Origin: Atriophallophorus winterbourni
Lineage: Eukaryota > Platyhelminthes > Trematoda > Plagiorchiida > Microphallidae
NCBI GenBank assembly: GCA_013407085.1
Contig: JACCGJ010004939.1
Coordinates: forward strand, 60,190-124,189
Reading direction: 5' to 3'
Length of the DNA stretch: 64,000 bases
Position 1 is the first letter of the stretch; the number at the start of each line of letters is the position of its first letter. The translations under genes were made by a program, and so were the position numbers. This document shows, piece by piece, positions 10,291 through 22,209 of the stretch. Below the pieces are notes generated by a model. That model had not been told where the DNA came from, did not search any database, and worked only from the letters and a program-made list of their open reading frames with translations.

Positions 10291-12990
10291 CGGATTCCCG
10301 TTAGGCATTCCGAAGTTGTAATAAACTTAGTCCTACCAACTCCTGCGACGGGATCGTAGTCCGAACGTTTCAGACTAGCTGTTCCTTTGGTTCCGGTGGT
10401 GCCGTGGAAAGGGAACACTTGCTGCATTTTCAACAGCTTGTTCACCATATTGATCTGTCCTGGCGTAAATCTCAACGCACAAATTGAGAGGACACTCCAT
10501 TCCGCTTCTATGGATCATAACACGGGAAGCAGTAGATACCGGTCAGAAGCTATGGCTCGACTGGCGTGGAGCTCAGCGCCTGGGGCTGTTTCTGACGTTG
10601 GAAGTGATTTCTACGTCTCATTGAACGGTTACCGCCCGTTTCAAGCTAGGCAGCCCCCAATAAATAAGGTGCCGTCTCGCCACGGTCTGCTATCCTAACT
10701 GGGTACATGGGGATTAGGAATCAACCAAAAAGCAGACTGCAAATTCCCGCACTATCGAAACAAATTAATAAACAATGAAGGTAAGCTCGGAAAATAGGAA
10801 GCTGAAACGTACGCTCCATGCTTCCAGGATGTCATGACGACGTCTCGAATTTTAGAGGCGTTAGAAAATCAGCTGTGATCAACAATGAGCTAAAATGGCT
10901 GACGTTCAACGTGGCTACCCTGCAAGAGACATGATATGCTAACAGAAAGGGATTACACATTTTTACAAAGTAAGGGGTTGCGATGAGCGTCGACTACATG
11001 CTGTTGGGTTTGCCGTGCGAAAGAGCTTACTCAAAGCAGCAGAAAAGAGCAGCAGTGTGAGCGAACGGATTTGGACTCTAAATCTGAAGTGCATTACTGG
11101 TACAATTACGTTGGCCAAGGTTTAGCGACACCTGTTGAAAAGGACACTTTTAATCATAACCGCACAACAATCCTCAAAAACGTGCCACAAAAACAGTGTA
11201 GGGGTATTGCGTGATTTCAATGCCAGAGTTGGTGCAGATTACAATTCTTGACAAAACTGTCTCGGAAGGTTTGGAATAGATAAAATTAATTTAAATGGAC
11301 AACTGTGGGTAGTCCTGTGCACACAGCTCAGTCTTTGTGTCCGTACCACTTTCTTTCAAACAAAACCACAGCATAAGTCCTATTTGAAACATCCTCGCTG
11401 TAAGCATTCGCATCCGATGGATCTTATTTTTGTTATGTGCACTAATATAGGAAGCGTACTCCTAACCAGATCATATCAAAGCGCACACTGCGACACTGAC
11501 AATTCGCCGGATTGCGCAAAACTGGAGATTTCCTAAGCGAGATTTCACTGCACCATATTGTCTGCTAAACCGTGGATATACGTCACTCGCATGTGCGAAC
11601 CTAATCTTGCTGCACGATTTGCAAAAGCCTTCACAGCTGAGTTCAACAAGACGACCCCACTCGAATCGGCTTCAGAAAACTGGGAATCGAGAAAAAGCTG
11701 CACATAGCGAGTCACACTTTCCACTTCCGGTCCGAAGAAAGTTCTAACGTGCGATGTGTTAGAAGCAAAAGCTTTTGAGATGACTGCTGTGTAATATAAT
11801 AAACGGTCAGCATTCTTGAGGTTCAAAGGTACGTCAACAAGTGAAAACTTAAGAATTCTAAGAGCTGCTAGGAACAAGGTCAAACAGACTGAAAGACGAT
11901 GAGCAAATGACTAATGGACTGATATTAACCTGAAACAACATCAAGAAAACTGTCGGGAACAGCGTATGCGATTATTCGCTTTTTATTTATTGATATAACG
12001 AAGACATTCGACTAGGTCAGCAGGTAATGTATTCTTGAATTGCCTGATTTTAAATGCTTTCACCTGAGACTGTTCAAAAATGGTTATTTCGTTCGATTCA
12101 AGCATGAAGGACTCAGTCCATTTTAACGGTTTCAGTTCAAAAGTCAATGAAATTCGCCGAGGTGTCAAAAAGTGTGTTCTTTCTACCACGCAGTTCGGGA
12201 TTTTCTTGGCTCGGATTCTGAATTACGCTTTTGAGACGAGTACAGAAGGCATTTACCAACGCACGCGATGTAATGACAAGCTTTTTAACCTGAATCGGTT
12301 GAGAGCACAAACCAAGGTTCGGGATGTGTTAATTAGTAACCTGCTGTTTGCCTACGATGAAGCTAATATTGCTCACTCCCCAGAACACACCCAGTCGCTA
12401 ATGGGCTGTTTTCTAACGGCATGCAAACACTTTTGGGGAAACAATCCGCATAAGCAAGACCAAAGTCCATGGTCAAGGGATTGTATCACCTCAAATCATC
12501 AAACAGTCAGCTTGAACAAGTACATCATTTCACATATGTTGGTACAAACGTTCCCGTTAACCTCACGCTATACACTGAAATTGATAAACCTATTGTCAGA
12601 GCAGCTGTCATTCTGTCCCGATTAAACTTTCGTGTTTGGGAAAACCGCAAGTTGACTGTAAAGACAAAGATAAGGGTATACAGCGCGTGCGTTCTATAAG
12701 CTTCACTGTACGGCAGTGAAAACTGGACCACCCACGTAAGACACGAACGGAAGCTGAATGATTTCCATCTAAGAATCATCCGTCTTATCTTGCACATATC
12801 GTGGATTGACTAAGTGACTAATGCTGAAGTGCTTTCAAAAGCTGGTCCACACAGTATGTTAACCCTACTACCTGTGGTGGCCTATCCACGTCTACAGAAT
12901 AGAAAATAGTCCTATTCCGAACGATCAGCTTTATGGAGAGATGTAATCACAGGTTAAGTATGTCAAACGATTCGGCGTTTATTTCAAGAT
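10290..12990 (+). mobile_element. Decayed RTE-like LINE (left duplication copy)
   Basis: The order matches the better copy at 44.5-47.8 kb: leader, endonuclease remnants (about 10,780-11,890) and RT remnants (about 11,900-12,700, with a changed catalytic block reading LLFAYDEANIAHS where FADD is expected). The C-terminal tail ends near 12,960. A stretch of several hundred bases between endonuclease and RT is missing compared with 45,850-46,500. Many stops and frameshifts make it inactive. The right-hand duplicate (55,806-57,906 plus 62,583-63,040) has the same deletion. Confidence 0.75.
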
Positions 12991-15900
12991 TCCAGATTCA
13001 AGTTTGATGGTTTCAAAGGCAATTAAGTTTACAATAACCATAGAGTTGAAATATAGTTACAAATGTATACATAAATATGTATAAATAAAATCAAAATCAA
13101 CGAGACGATGATTGTTTATTAACAGTTGGGTGCAAAATTTGGATTATCTCTCATATAATCGTCAAGTTTCGATTTGAACATAGATTAACTGTTTAAGCTT
13201 ACAAAATCGGCAGGAAGGGAATTCCAAACAATGCATACATGCATCGCATAGAAATACGTGCGGCAGTGCAGTTTGGGATGTGCTATTTCCAATTTGGAAC
13301 CATGGCCAAGGCTGTTGCTGGAAGTTCGAAGGTGGAATAATGAATCCAGGGGTTGGGAAACAGTAGTAAGTATTTTCTATGCGATGATGAGATCACCTCG
13401 CATTCTACTTTGTGCAAGTGTCCTCAGCTCCAGTCGTCTGAGTCGCCCGGCGAGTGGCGTATTTTAGAGTCAAATAAGAAGCTTAGAATATATGCGATCC
13501 AGAAGTAAGCTATATTTTTGTAATCATGGTGTCCATGTCTGTGCGGCATAGTGGAGAACCGGTTGCATATACGTGTTCATCATGAGAGGAAGACACTTCG
13601 GGGAAAAACGTCCAAATATCCACCGTAACATGCCGAGCAGCAGTTACGCCCTTTTGCAAACGCCTTCGCGTTATATACGATTTTTCAAACTACCGGAAAT
13701 CCAGACACCAGGTCATTTCCTTCCGTGGTATAATCTATAAATTTTTTGCAGAGCCAAGTTCACGACAGATCGGAACAATCTTAGAATTTTGCATATTCAA
13801 TGGCAGTTTATTTTCGGATGATCAGTTGTACAAAGCATTCAGACCGTTTTATAGCAAAATACTATCATCAACATTGCTGATTCACATCTATGCTTTTATA
13901 TCGTCAGCAATCAGAACCATCTTACTGTCATATATATTAGGAACAGTATTGGCCCAAACAATCATCCTTGTGGAACACCGCTAGTAACATCGATTTTCTT
14001 GGATAATAGTCTGTTCACACGGACACTCATGTGTCTGTGGCTGAGAGAATCAAGTATCAATTCATATAGTCTTCCAACAATACGGTGTTTCTTTAGCTTG
14101 TTCAAGAGTATATTGTGATAAACTCTGTCGAAAGCTTCAGAAATGTACGGGTAGCACGCATGAATACAGCCCCCCGCATCTGCAACCCTTGTCCAATCGT
14201 CTAAGCTTGTCAGCAAATTTGTTAGACAAGAGCGATGTCTGCGAAATCCATGTTGGGCAACTGGCAAAAGTTGGTTCGCTTCTAGATGTTGCACTATTTC
14301 TGCCTTGTAATTTTTAAATTCAGAACGGCAAACACCTTCGAGAATGGGTATTATTTGTCCCAGTTTTCAGTCTTTTGGTACCACACTAGCTTAGCGCAAA
14401 TTAATAAACATCCAGGATCGAGGTTTATATATCTGCGCATGACATGTTGTGAGCAGCTTTGGAGTTATCTCGTATGGTCCTGGAGATTTCTTTACGTTTA
14501 GTTTTTGTAAGCGCTGCGCTACCACCATCATAGTAATCAATACTTCAAGCCAGTTTGGTTGGTCATGTCGAATTATTGGTTCCTGATAAAGCTCCTTGGA
14601 TTTCAGCACAAAATCTCCGGCATAAATGTACGCTAACAGGTCAGCGGTCTGATTATTAGATTCTGTGAAGCTGGACGAAGATTTTAGGGCAAAGACTCCT
14701 GGTTTAATATTCGTTCCACCGTTTACGAGTCTATATAAGAGCTTCAGATTCTGGTACATTTGAGAAATCAATTGCAGATAAAAAGCTTGTTTATCATCTC
14801 GAATTAAGCTAATAACCTTGTTTCGCATTCGTGTAAATTGTGCCCAAGAATGAGCTATGTTGATAGCACTGTGAAACTAACATATTATTGCCATATGTTT
14901 CATTGACTATTTGTCTTGCTTCGTAGTAAAAAATTATTACGTTGAAAAGTTTTCTTCAAACAAACATTGAATGTTTCTCCAATATAGATTTCAGGTGCGA
15001 TAAGAGAGAGCGCCAATGACTATTCGGATCGGTGTAATCCAGTTGTGCGAAACTAGTGCTTTGTAACTTGGCACACAGAGCACGGCTGTTTACCATGCTG
15101 TGGCTTTTCTTTCCGTCATAGTTGCGCCTAGCGCTACAAACGTACTAGAATTCTAGGACAATGTGAGCGCTTCGTCCGATTGGCTGTATATAATCGATAT
15201 TATCTAGGGCTGTGGGATCTGATGTAAGTATTAGGTCCAAAGTAGACGGCCGGTCTGATCCCTCATACGAGTAAATCCAAAAACATGATTATAAAGGGGT
15301 GCGTAAACCAAGACGGCTTGAAGTTCATATTCAAGTGTTTCTGATGGATGATAATCCCCGCTGGGGAAAGTTGAAATCCACTATTAACAATATTTGAGTA
15401 ATGTACTGTGTTGTTACATAGTGCAAATCATTAATCAGTTTATTGTTGAAGAGAGTACATTTTCAGACAATGAGGCCTGGAACCACGTATCTGTTATTGC
15501 AATTATGTCTGGCGCCGTTTCATTACAAATCTCAGGCAATTCGATTAATTTGTTGAAAAGGGTGAGCAATCACTGAAGTTACTGGTCCGACATCTCTGAA
15601 GTCGGAATTAACAAGTAGTGATGAATCATGTGGTATGTGATAAGGCGTTAAACAGCGTGATGCTGGATCAATCTGAGTTGTCAGTGCCTGGGATGGTACA
15701 ACATGTGTGCTTTTTATTGTTTGCCGACCGCCTGAATCGACAATTAGGTTTCAGTGTTAATCGCTCAGTCCTACTCGATTTGAGCCGGACCTACGATGTT
15801 TTTTCATGTATTTATTACTTCCAATTGAATGGAAACGCTGCAATCCGTTGTCTGCAGACGAAGCGGTGTTTTACTTATCACATAAGTTTGGGTGGGTTAA

Positions 15901-17150
15901 GTCTAAAATTAATGGTTAATGTTGGTTTTCCTTTTTCCAAACCGACCTTACTATTTCGGCCATAGCGATGGTCATGAACGTAATCTTCAAGAATTTCGGT
16001 CCATCGCCTTTATATTTTGGCGAAAAAGGAACTCGAAATGTGTCCACAACAACCGCGTTGAACACGCAATGAAGCGCCACTTGTTGACCTCGTACTCTAC
16101 GGTTACCTGAATCAATGTCGGAGAGGTATTTTCGGTTACACCAAGTATGAATATACTTCATGATACCGTTATATTCCTGGCATTTAAGCGACGCTTCATT
16201 TTCCACCACGGTAGATCGGGATTTATGTAGCTGTTTAAGTCGGAATCTCTCTTGAGTCGGTATGCATTCAGCAGTACGTTTTCCATATAAACCTCGCATT
16301 TCAGTGTGACCTTTAGCGAGCGAGGTTGATCAATAATAGCTGAAGTTGAGTAGTGAGTCAGACCAGTCAATTTGATAGGGATTACATGTTCAATTTTCAT
16401 TAGGTTGCAAAGTTGATAATATTTCACGAGGTAATGTTTCTTTTTGTATCAAACAGTCTTTCTTGGGGCTCGGTAGTGTTCGTACATATCACGCATATTG
16501 CGTCTGGGGAGTTTTTATTGCATATCAGAAAGTCAGATTTTTTAGGATTTAAAACATTTTGGGCTTGATTTTTTGAGTCGGGAGCAACAGCCTTAGATTT
16601 CACAGCTGGGGTTGACCGAACAAAACTTCTCTGAAATAAATTCCTACGAACGTGGTCTTTTTAGCTTATTCTAAAACGGGATTAACCTTGAATCTTCCTT
16701 TTTGATACACTAATAGCCTGAGTCTGAGATTCCTTCATCGGTGGTTCTGAAATCGTAGTATTGATAAGATGGTCTACATCAGCGATCACTTGCGTACTCA
16801 TATGATGTAACTATATTACTTTCACACGTCGAATGCTCAACTCAAAACCGGCCATTCTATTTTCTATTTTAAATTCAAAAGTATAAGCATCTTGCGAGGA
16901 TATAGCTTTGCAACGAACACAGACATAGCACGTGCCAGGATTCCTTTCGATATGTATTACTGCTATCTAACGAGGGGCTAAATTACGGTCACATTTACCA
17001 GTACGATCTAGAGCAAGTGCTAATCAGCTCTCGAGGTCCATGCCAAGAGCTTTCATATCTCTTTTTCAAAAGACTCAATAACGCAAGTGCGAAATGAAGT
17101 CTGGCCAACTTCCTGATTTCAACACGCCCTATGGTAGATCTTCCGGAATA
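12990..17150 (-). mobile_element. Decayed CR1-like LINE
   Basis: This is a long but mutated relative of the 27.43-32.1 kb element, same orientation. The 3' tail near 13,000 has gattc-type repeats. RT debris includes HGFRRHRSCLTNLLTSLDD and YISEAFDRVYH on the minus strand near 14,100-14,260. Thumb and linker pieces lie at 14,390-14,830, endonuclease debris at 14,870-15,620 and ORF1 debris at 15,690-16,990. Its entry point into the RTE tail is shared with the copy at 63,040-64,000. Confidence 0.75.
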
Positions 17151-17154
17151 CGAA

Positions 17155-18330
17155 AATTTCACACTCCAGACACGTAGCCAAGCCACCACAATCGGCGGTG
17201 TCGTAAAAGGGTGAACAAGCTCAGTAGAACAGCTTTTGAAAGGACTTCAGCATTAGTCACTTTGCCAATCCACGATATGTTCAAGATACTACGGATTCTT
17301 CGTAGCTGGAAAGCATTCAGCTCCCGTTCGTGTCTTGCGCGGTTGGTCAAGGTTTTACTTATGTACAGTAAAGCATTTAGTACGATAATCCTTGACTTAA
17401 CAGTCAACTTGAGGTTTTCCTAAACACAATAGTTTAATCGGGACAATATGACAGCTGCTTTGCTAATCCGCTTTTCAATCTCCGTGTCTAGCGTGAGGAT
17501 ATATGCAATGGTTAAACCAATATATGCGAAATGATGTACTGGTTCAATCCGACAGCTTCTATTACTGATGATGGGAGGCGATAAAATCCATTGCTCATGC
17601 AGATTGTTAGCTTGGATTCTATGCATGACAAAGTAAAACAGCTCATTAGCGTCGAAAGATGTTCTTGGGAGTGAGGAGTGTTGGCTGCATCGTAGGCAAA
17701 CAACAGGTTACCGATTAACATTCCGTACCTTGATTTTGCTCGCAACCGGATCAAGTTAAAAAGCTTGCCATTCTTGAATAGGTAAATGCATTCTGATACC
17801 GTCCAAAATCGTGCTTCAGAGCAGAATAAAGAAAATGCCGAAAGGCGTGGGTTCGAGAACAAACACTTGTTTGACGCCTTGGCGAATTTCCATGGTTTCT
17901 GAACTAAAACCGTTAACATGGACTGAGCATTCATTCATGAGCGTAACTAAATAACGAGTTTGTGCAGTCTCGTGTAACAGACTATAAGATCAAGCATTTC
18001 GAGAAGACCCTCCTTGACTTCATTAAATCAACAGCGTGTGGTGGCATACGTTGTTTCCGAAACCTTTCTTGAAATTGTCCCATGGAAAAGATCATGGCAA
18101 CGGTTGATCTTCCGCTGCAGAAGCCACATTTATATTCCGAGTAAACTCTATCAGCGAAAATTTGCAGTCGGATATGTAAGACTTTAGCAAACAATTTACA
18201 TTCACCATTTAGAAGGTAGGTTCCTATCTGTTTTACTTTGAATCGTGGTAAAGTTGTCAACTCAACAATTTCTAAGCGGAGAGAATTATAAAGTGAATAT
18301 ATACGGAAGCCTAGGCTGTCTCATATCACG
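17155..18330 (-). mobile_element. RTE-like LINE fragment
   Basis: Minus-strand frames carry RT and C-terminal landmarks of the RTE-like family: FADRVYSEYKCGFCSGRST (fingers), LLFAYDAANTPHSQEH (degenerate catalytic block) and RRLWWLGYVSGV (post-RT region). The opposite-orientation relative at 44.5-47.8 kb shows the same order. It is truncated at both ends with several frameshifts. Confidence 0.72.
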
Positions 18331-19540
18331 AATGTACGACCAGTACCCGTGCAAGAGTTGCCCAACACAGTATGTGCGTTTGCCAAAACCGTTGATTACA
18401 TAAATAAAGATTTTTTATCATCATTTCCATTGTGTGGTAATGTTGGATTCCGCGGTAAATGCTTCAGCAGCAAATGTAACAATATGTTTCGCAACAATTT
18501 TATGTCATTCATCTGAATTTCCTAAAATATGTCAGTTAAAATTTTATCAAAAATAAGAAGTTTTACATATCATTTACCACTTCGCGTAGATGAAGTAGTT
18601 AAATATATCGCTCTTAAGATGCACATAACGTTCCAATTATCGAAATAGTTCGCAAATTTTCGGTGAGTATATTAACAACATGTAGGTAATGTGATTCACT
18701 GCAAGTCCGATGTGCCAGAAAATTTCGATCACACCATTACTCACGCCTCATGTTTTAACCATACTACGGCAGATTGAAAGCAGATTCAAGCCGTTTCGAA
18801 GTCGCACAGTCACCCCGTGTATTTCATGCAAATTTGTAGAAAAATTGAGTAGGTAAATTCTGAATCAAACTCAAAGAGAAGCGAACACGTTTTTGTATAA
18901 TGATTATATTTTCGCTTGAACAAAAATACAAAAGTATAACTGAAAGTAATTAAACTATCAACTGCAGAAAACATGTTAAGTAAGGTGGAGCAACACTATA
19001 TTTTGTGTTCCACATGATCACCTAATTTGCCACAATGGTTCATAAACAACGAAGCTCAAGAAGAAAGTCGATAATAAGAATAACGAGATGGCAAATTCAC
19101 ATGCATCATCCGATAGTTCAATATAGAAAGCCATTTGATTAGTTGATGTATTTTGCTAGAAATAACGAAATTCTATCAAATAATGTACATACGATGAATA
19201 TTGGAATTCGAATTTATCCTGTTAAATGTGCATGAAGAATTTACGAAATTATTAGGGGGAACTTACCACCACTAGAAAGATTTTTCACACATATACCATT
19301 AAATAAAAAGACAAGGTAAATAAATGAGAATGAAATATCAGAAATCAGTTAGCCATCCGACAGGAGAACCGAGACGAAATTCTTACAATGAAAGACAACA
19401 AACTCTAGCAAGTATAGCAAACGTTTTTGCAGCTGAAGTTCGAATAACATAAATGATGTCACCTGTATGCAACTCGAACCTCTGACCGTGAACACATGAA
19501 GATATCAGGCATTGCGTGCGTATGAAATGCTTTGTTAGCA
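18330..19540. other. AT-rich spacer without recognised genes
   Basis: About 1.2 kb between LINE fragments. No frame above 60 codons, no transposon motif and no acceptor-donor pair bounding a convincing exon was found on either strand. Confidence 0.45.
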
Positions 19541-19544
19541 AAAC

Positions 19545-19925
19545 TCAGACTATCCACGCAAGAAACGAACGGAATCGGAATGCTTTCCATCTAGGGATCA
19601 TCCATCGTAAACTGAACATATCGCTGATGGACAAACTGCCTAATACTAAAGTGCATTAAAAACCTGGTCCACTCAGCATGTTCATCATACTACGACTGCG
19701 CCGATTGCGGCGAGTTGGCCACGACTACAGAATGCAAAATCGTCGTTTTCCGAAAGATCTACCTCGTGGTGATTTGCAATCAGGACGTTTACCATTGGGT
19801 AGACCGCACATGCGGTACAAACACGTTTGCAAAAGAGATATGAAAGTTCTTGGCATTTACCGTGTGAGCTGGGAAGAACTGGGTCTAGCTCAAAATCATC
19901 TGCCCAATGTGGCTTTGGTGCGATA
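19545..19925 (+). mobile_element. RTE-like LINE 3'-terminal fragment
   Basis: The frame at 19,678-19,926 has LRRLRRVGHDYRMQNRRFPK followed by RPHMRYKHVCKRDMKVLGI, the basic region found after RT in the RTE-like family (compare 47,270-47,440). It lacks the RT itself. Confidence 0.7.
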
Positions 19926-21330
19926 ATTGCTTACCCATTTACAGCACTTTGTATCTATGGGAAAAGAATGACAGTTTATTCCTGAACGATCAATCACGTA
20001 GAACATTTGAAACACTTTGCAGCTGTACACAGTCCGCAGTAGATTTTATCCACATCCAAATTTTAATATCATCAGCATACAGAATCACCTTGCATGATTC
20101 AAGATTAAAATCTAGAATGTATAACATAAAAAAGTCCGTAACTGTACAAATCTTTAGGATATTCGTAAAAGAACAATAAATAATTACAAAAAGTGAGCAA
20201 TAAGAAGAACGACGGTTTTCGTTCAGAAAAAATGTCAAATAATGTCTCGGCATGATGGAAAAATATTCGCTGAAATGAATGTCGTGTGAAGTTGTTCGAT
20301 TAAGTTGTATAAGCGCGTTGTAAGGTTGAGCTAATAAACATAAATATATCCAGTTTGTTCCTGAAAATTCTTTAACTAGATGATTGTACAACGTAAGACA
20401 TTCATGAATTCCATGAGAAACAAACGCACACCGAATAGAATAAACGACGGCATTTCGAGCGTGAATGTGGAAAATCCCATGCCAATGTGTCCGTGCGTGT
20501 GGTATTGATTCGCCGGCGGCGAAACAGATGCCTTAGAAGATGAATCTTTGAGTTCAGTATTTTATAAGTGATGAATAAATCCAATGGTATCCGTCTATGA
20601 GCCAGTGTATCCAAATCAAGACGCACCTGACGATCTTCATAAGGGAGGTCGCAAAGAGAGCCCACCATTTTAGTTACTCTCCTCTCGAACATCTTGATGT
20701 TTTCTGTAGACAAGGTGCCCTAGCTTGCGCTGAGCAACCCATATCGGGTTAATATAAGTATTTGAGAGTAAGCGAAATTTTTCAAGAGAAAAATGTCTAA
20801 AAATACATCGGTGAATAACTAGAACGCCGCTAGCTCGATTGTACACAGCTTCGTATTGCATACTGTTCTTCAGGCTTCCAGATTTTTACTTCTGTTCTAC
20901 ATTTCATTTTTGGGAGCGAAGGTTGTAGGAGAATGGAAATTCTGTACTAATCTGCAACAATTTACACATTCTGAATGCAAATGAAAGCTTGTACCATGGT
21001 GACCGTCTCCTGTAGGTTGTTGATGTAAACCAAGAGAAGTACTTACCCGAGGACGGAAGCTTGCTGTATGCCACTAGAAGTTCAATGACACGTGAATCTA
21101 CACTGTTGATTTGAACGATAGCCTTGCGCTCAGTGAGATAACTTTCAAGCTATACGAATTGCTGTCTCATGATACCCATCTGCTGCAATTTTAGTAGGAG
21201 TCGAAAGTGATCAACTGGGTCAAAAGCTTGAGGCATATCAAGATAGCAGTCGCGGATTATAGCTGCTTCGTAAACCGCTTGAGATCCATCGTTTAACACC
21301 GTTAACAAGTTCATATGTTTATCTTTGTAA
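19925..21330 (-). mobile_element. CR1-like LINE debris (at least two pieces)
   Basis: On the minus strand, 20,391-19,990 holds RT palm sequence (VILYADDIKIWMWI). 20,861-20,402 holds the LINE C-terminus (RRVTKMVGSLCDLPYEDR, LFYSVCVCFSWNS), and 21,300-20,980 an earlier RT segment. The palm lies downstream of the C-terminus, so at least two insertions or a rearrangement are present. Nothing here is intact. Confidence 0.7.
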
Positions 21331-21534
21331 TCCTTAATCTTTAGAATTACTGAAAATTAGCATTCCAAACAAATTTAAACAATTAGCTGTGCACTAAACA
21401 TCGATGTATTCAGAATCTTATAGAGTTTGTGTGTGACCTGCAGTCGTTGGATCCACAAAGTTTTCGGTATTAATATCTAATTGAACATCTTATTTTTTGT
21501 CGGCACTTCCTGGTATTTCACCTCCCCTTGCCAG

Positions 21535-21684
21535 ACAAACTCCAAGGTGTCATTTCGTGGCCATCGTTACATAAACTTTGCTGATGGATCACACCTTGGA
21601 ATTGCGAAAAACATATTTAGCCTCCTTGGCATGAACGAGAGTCGAAAGAGTCAGAAAGTTAATGTCTGGTTTTACGTCCTGTAG
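21535..21684 (+). CDS. Candidate exon of paralogue A
   Basis: A strong acceptor (pyrimidine tract cacctccccttgccag) precedes a phase-0 frame of 49 codons ending in TAG. It contains FRGHRYINF, which recalls LKGTRYIES in the gene C terminal exon, and KVNVWFYVL* at the end, like EVSNVQWY in gene E. It may be a terminal exon of an upstream, LINE-damaged paralogue. The resemblance is weak and no donor-bearing partner exon was found upstream, where LINE debris begins at about 21.3 kb. Confidence 0.4.
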   Translation, partial: TNSKVSFRGHRYINFADGSHLGIAKNIFSLLGMNESRKSQKVNVWFYVL

Positions 21685-21735
21685 CAGACATTTCATGGTC
21701 CTAATCCTAGAGGAGAATTAGTAGCTTTATTTCAG

Positions 21736-21981
21736 ATGTGTGCAAATGTCTACACATCAGAAATAGGTCAAGATTCAGTACAGACATTAAATTCGAGCTG
21801 CCGAAAACTGGTGGAGCTTAACTATTCGCGCGAGCAATTTCCGCTTTATGGCGGGGCTTATCTGGAGATGATCCCCTGCACATACACAGAGAATGTGATC
21901 AAAATAAAATTAGTGAATCTTTTAATTTACATATCTGTGAGCTTTCATTATTTGTATGAATTATCGGTGTCGACTGAGTAA
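21736..21981 (+). CDS. Candidate terminal exon of paralogue A
   Basis: The acceptor tagctttatttcag ends at 21,735. An open frame of 81 codons follows in phase 0, the phase used by the terminal exons of C, D and E. Within it AYLEMIPCTYTENV lines up with PAELMLRFVTKNVT of gene E. It ends just before the gene B promoter region. An alternative is that it starts a SEA-like exon, since those also begin in phase 0. Upstream exons were not found, so gene A may be partial or broken. Confidence 0.42.
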   Translation: MCANVYTSEIGQDSVQTLNSSCRKLVELNYSREQFPLYGGAYLEMIPCTYTENVIKIKLVNLLIYISVSFHYLYELSVSTE

Positions 21982-22110
21982 TGCGTTTTTCTCATCCATT
22001 CAAATATGTCCTACGAATTCACCACTCCAGTTTCAAACAGAAAACTATTGAGCGGCATGGTTACTAGTGTACGAATTTCCAATGGACCAATGAAAATTGA
22101 ATGACATGAA

Positions 22111-22118
22111 TATAAATA
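22111..22118 (+). promoter_or_regulatory. TATA-box candidate of gene B
   Basis: TATAAATA lies 34 bases before the gene B start codon and would give a very short 5' leader. TATA-like strings are common in this AT-rich DNA, so only position supports it. Confidence 0.3.
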
Positions 22119-22151
22119 AAGAGTATTTTTTGTTCGGAGATAAAGGCCAAA

Positions 22152-22209
22152 ATGTTAACCGTTATATTGCTACTGTCACTGCTCTCAGTTTTAACGGCAC
22201 ATGACCACA
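22152..22209 (+). CDS. Gene B exon 1, signal peptide
   Basis: ATG opens MLTVILLLSLLSVLTAHDH, a textbook signal peptide with a long Leu/Val core and cleavage likely after LTA. The donor GTAAGT follows directly, leaving phase 1. The length of 58 nt equals that of gene D exon 1. Confidence 0.75.

Larger units (their letters stand above)
7405..13990 (+). repeat. Left copy of a large direct segmental duplication
   Basis: From about 7,405 the sequence runs parallel to 49,528 onward, with roughly nine or more bases in ten identical by eye. The copies share about 2.6 kb of non-transposon DNA, a decayed RTE-like LINE with the same internal deletion (the join near 11,940 equals that near 57,400), and the same junction where a minus-strand CR1 enters the RTE tail (about 12,990 versus 63,050). 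Shared derived features show copying of one locus, not independent insertions. Homology is visible to the end of the window on the right copy and so reaches at least 13,990 here. Confidence 0.85.
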
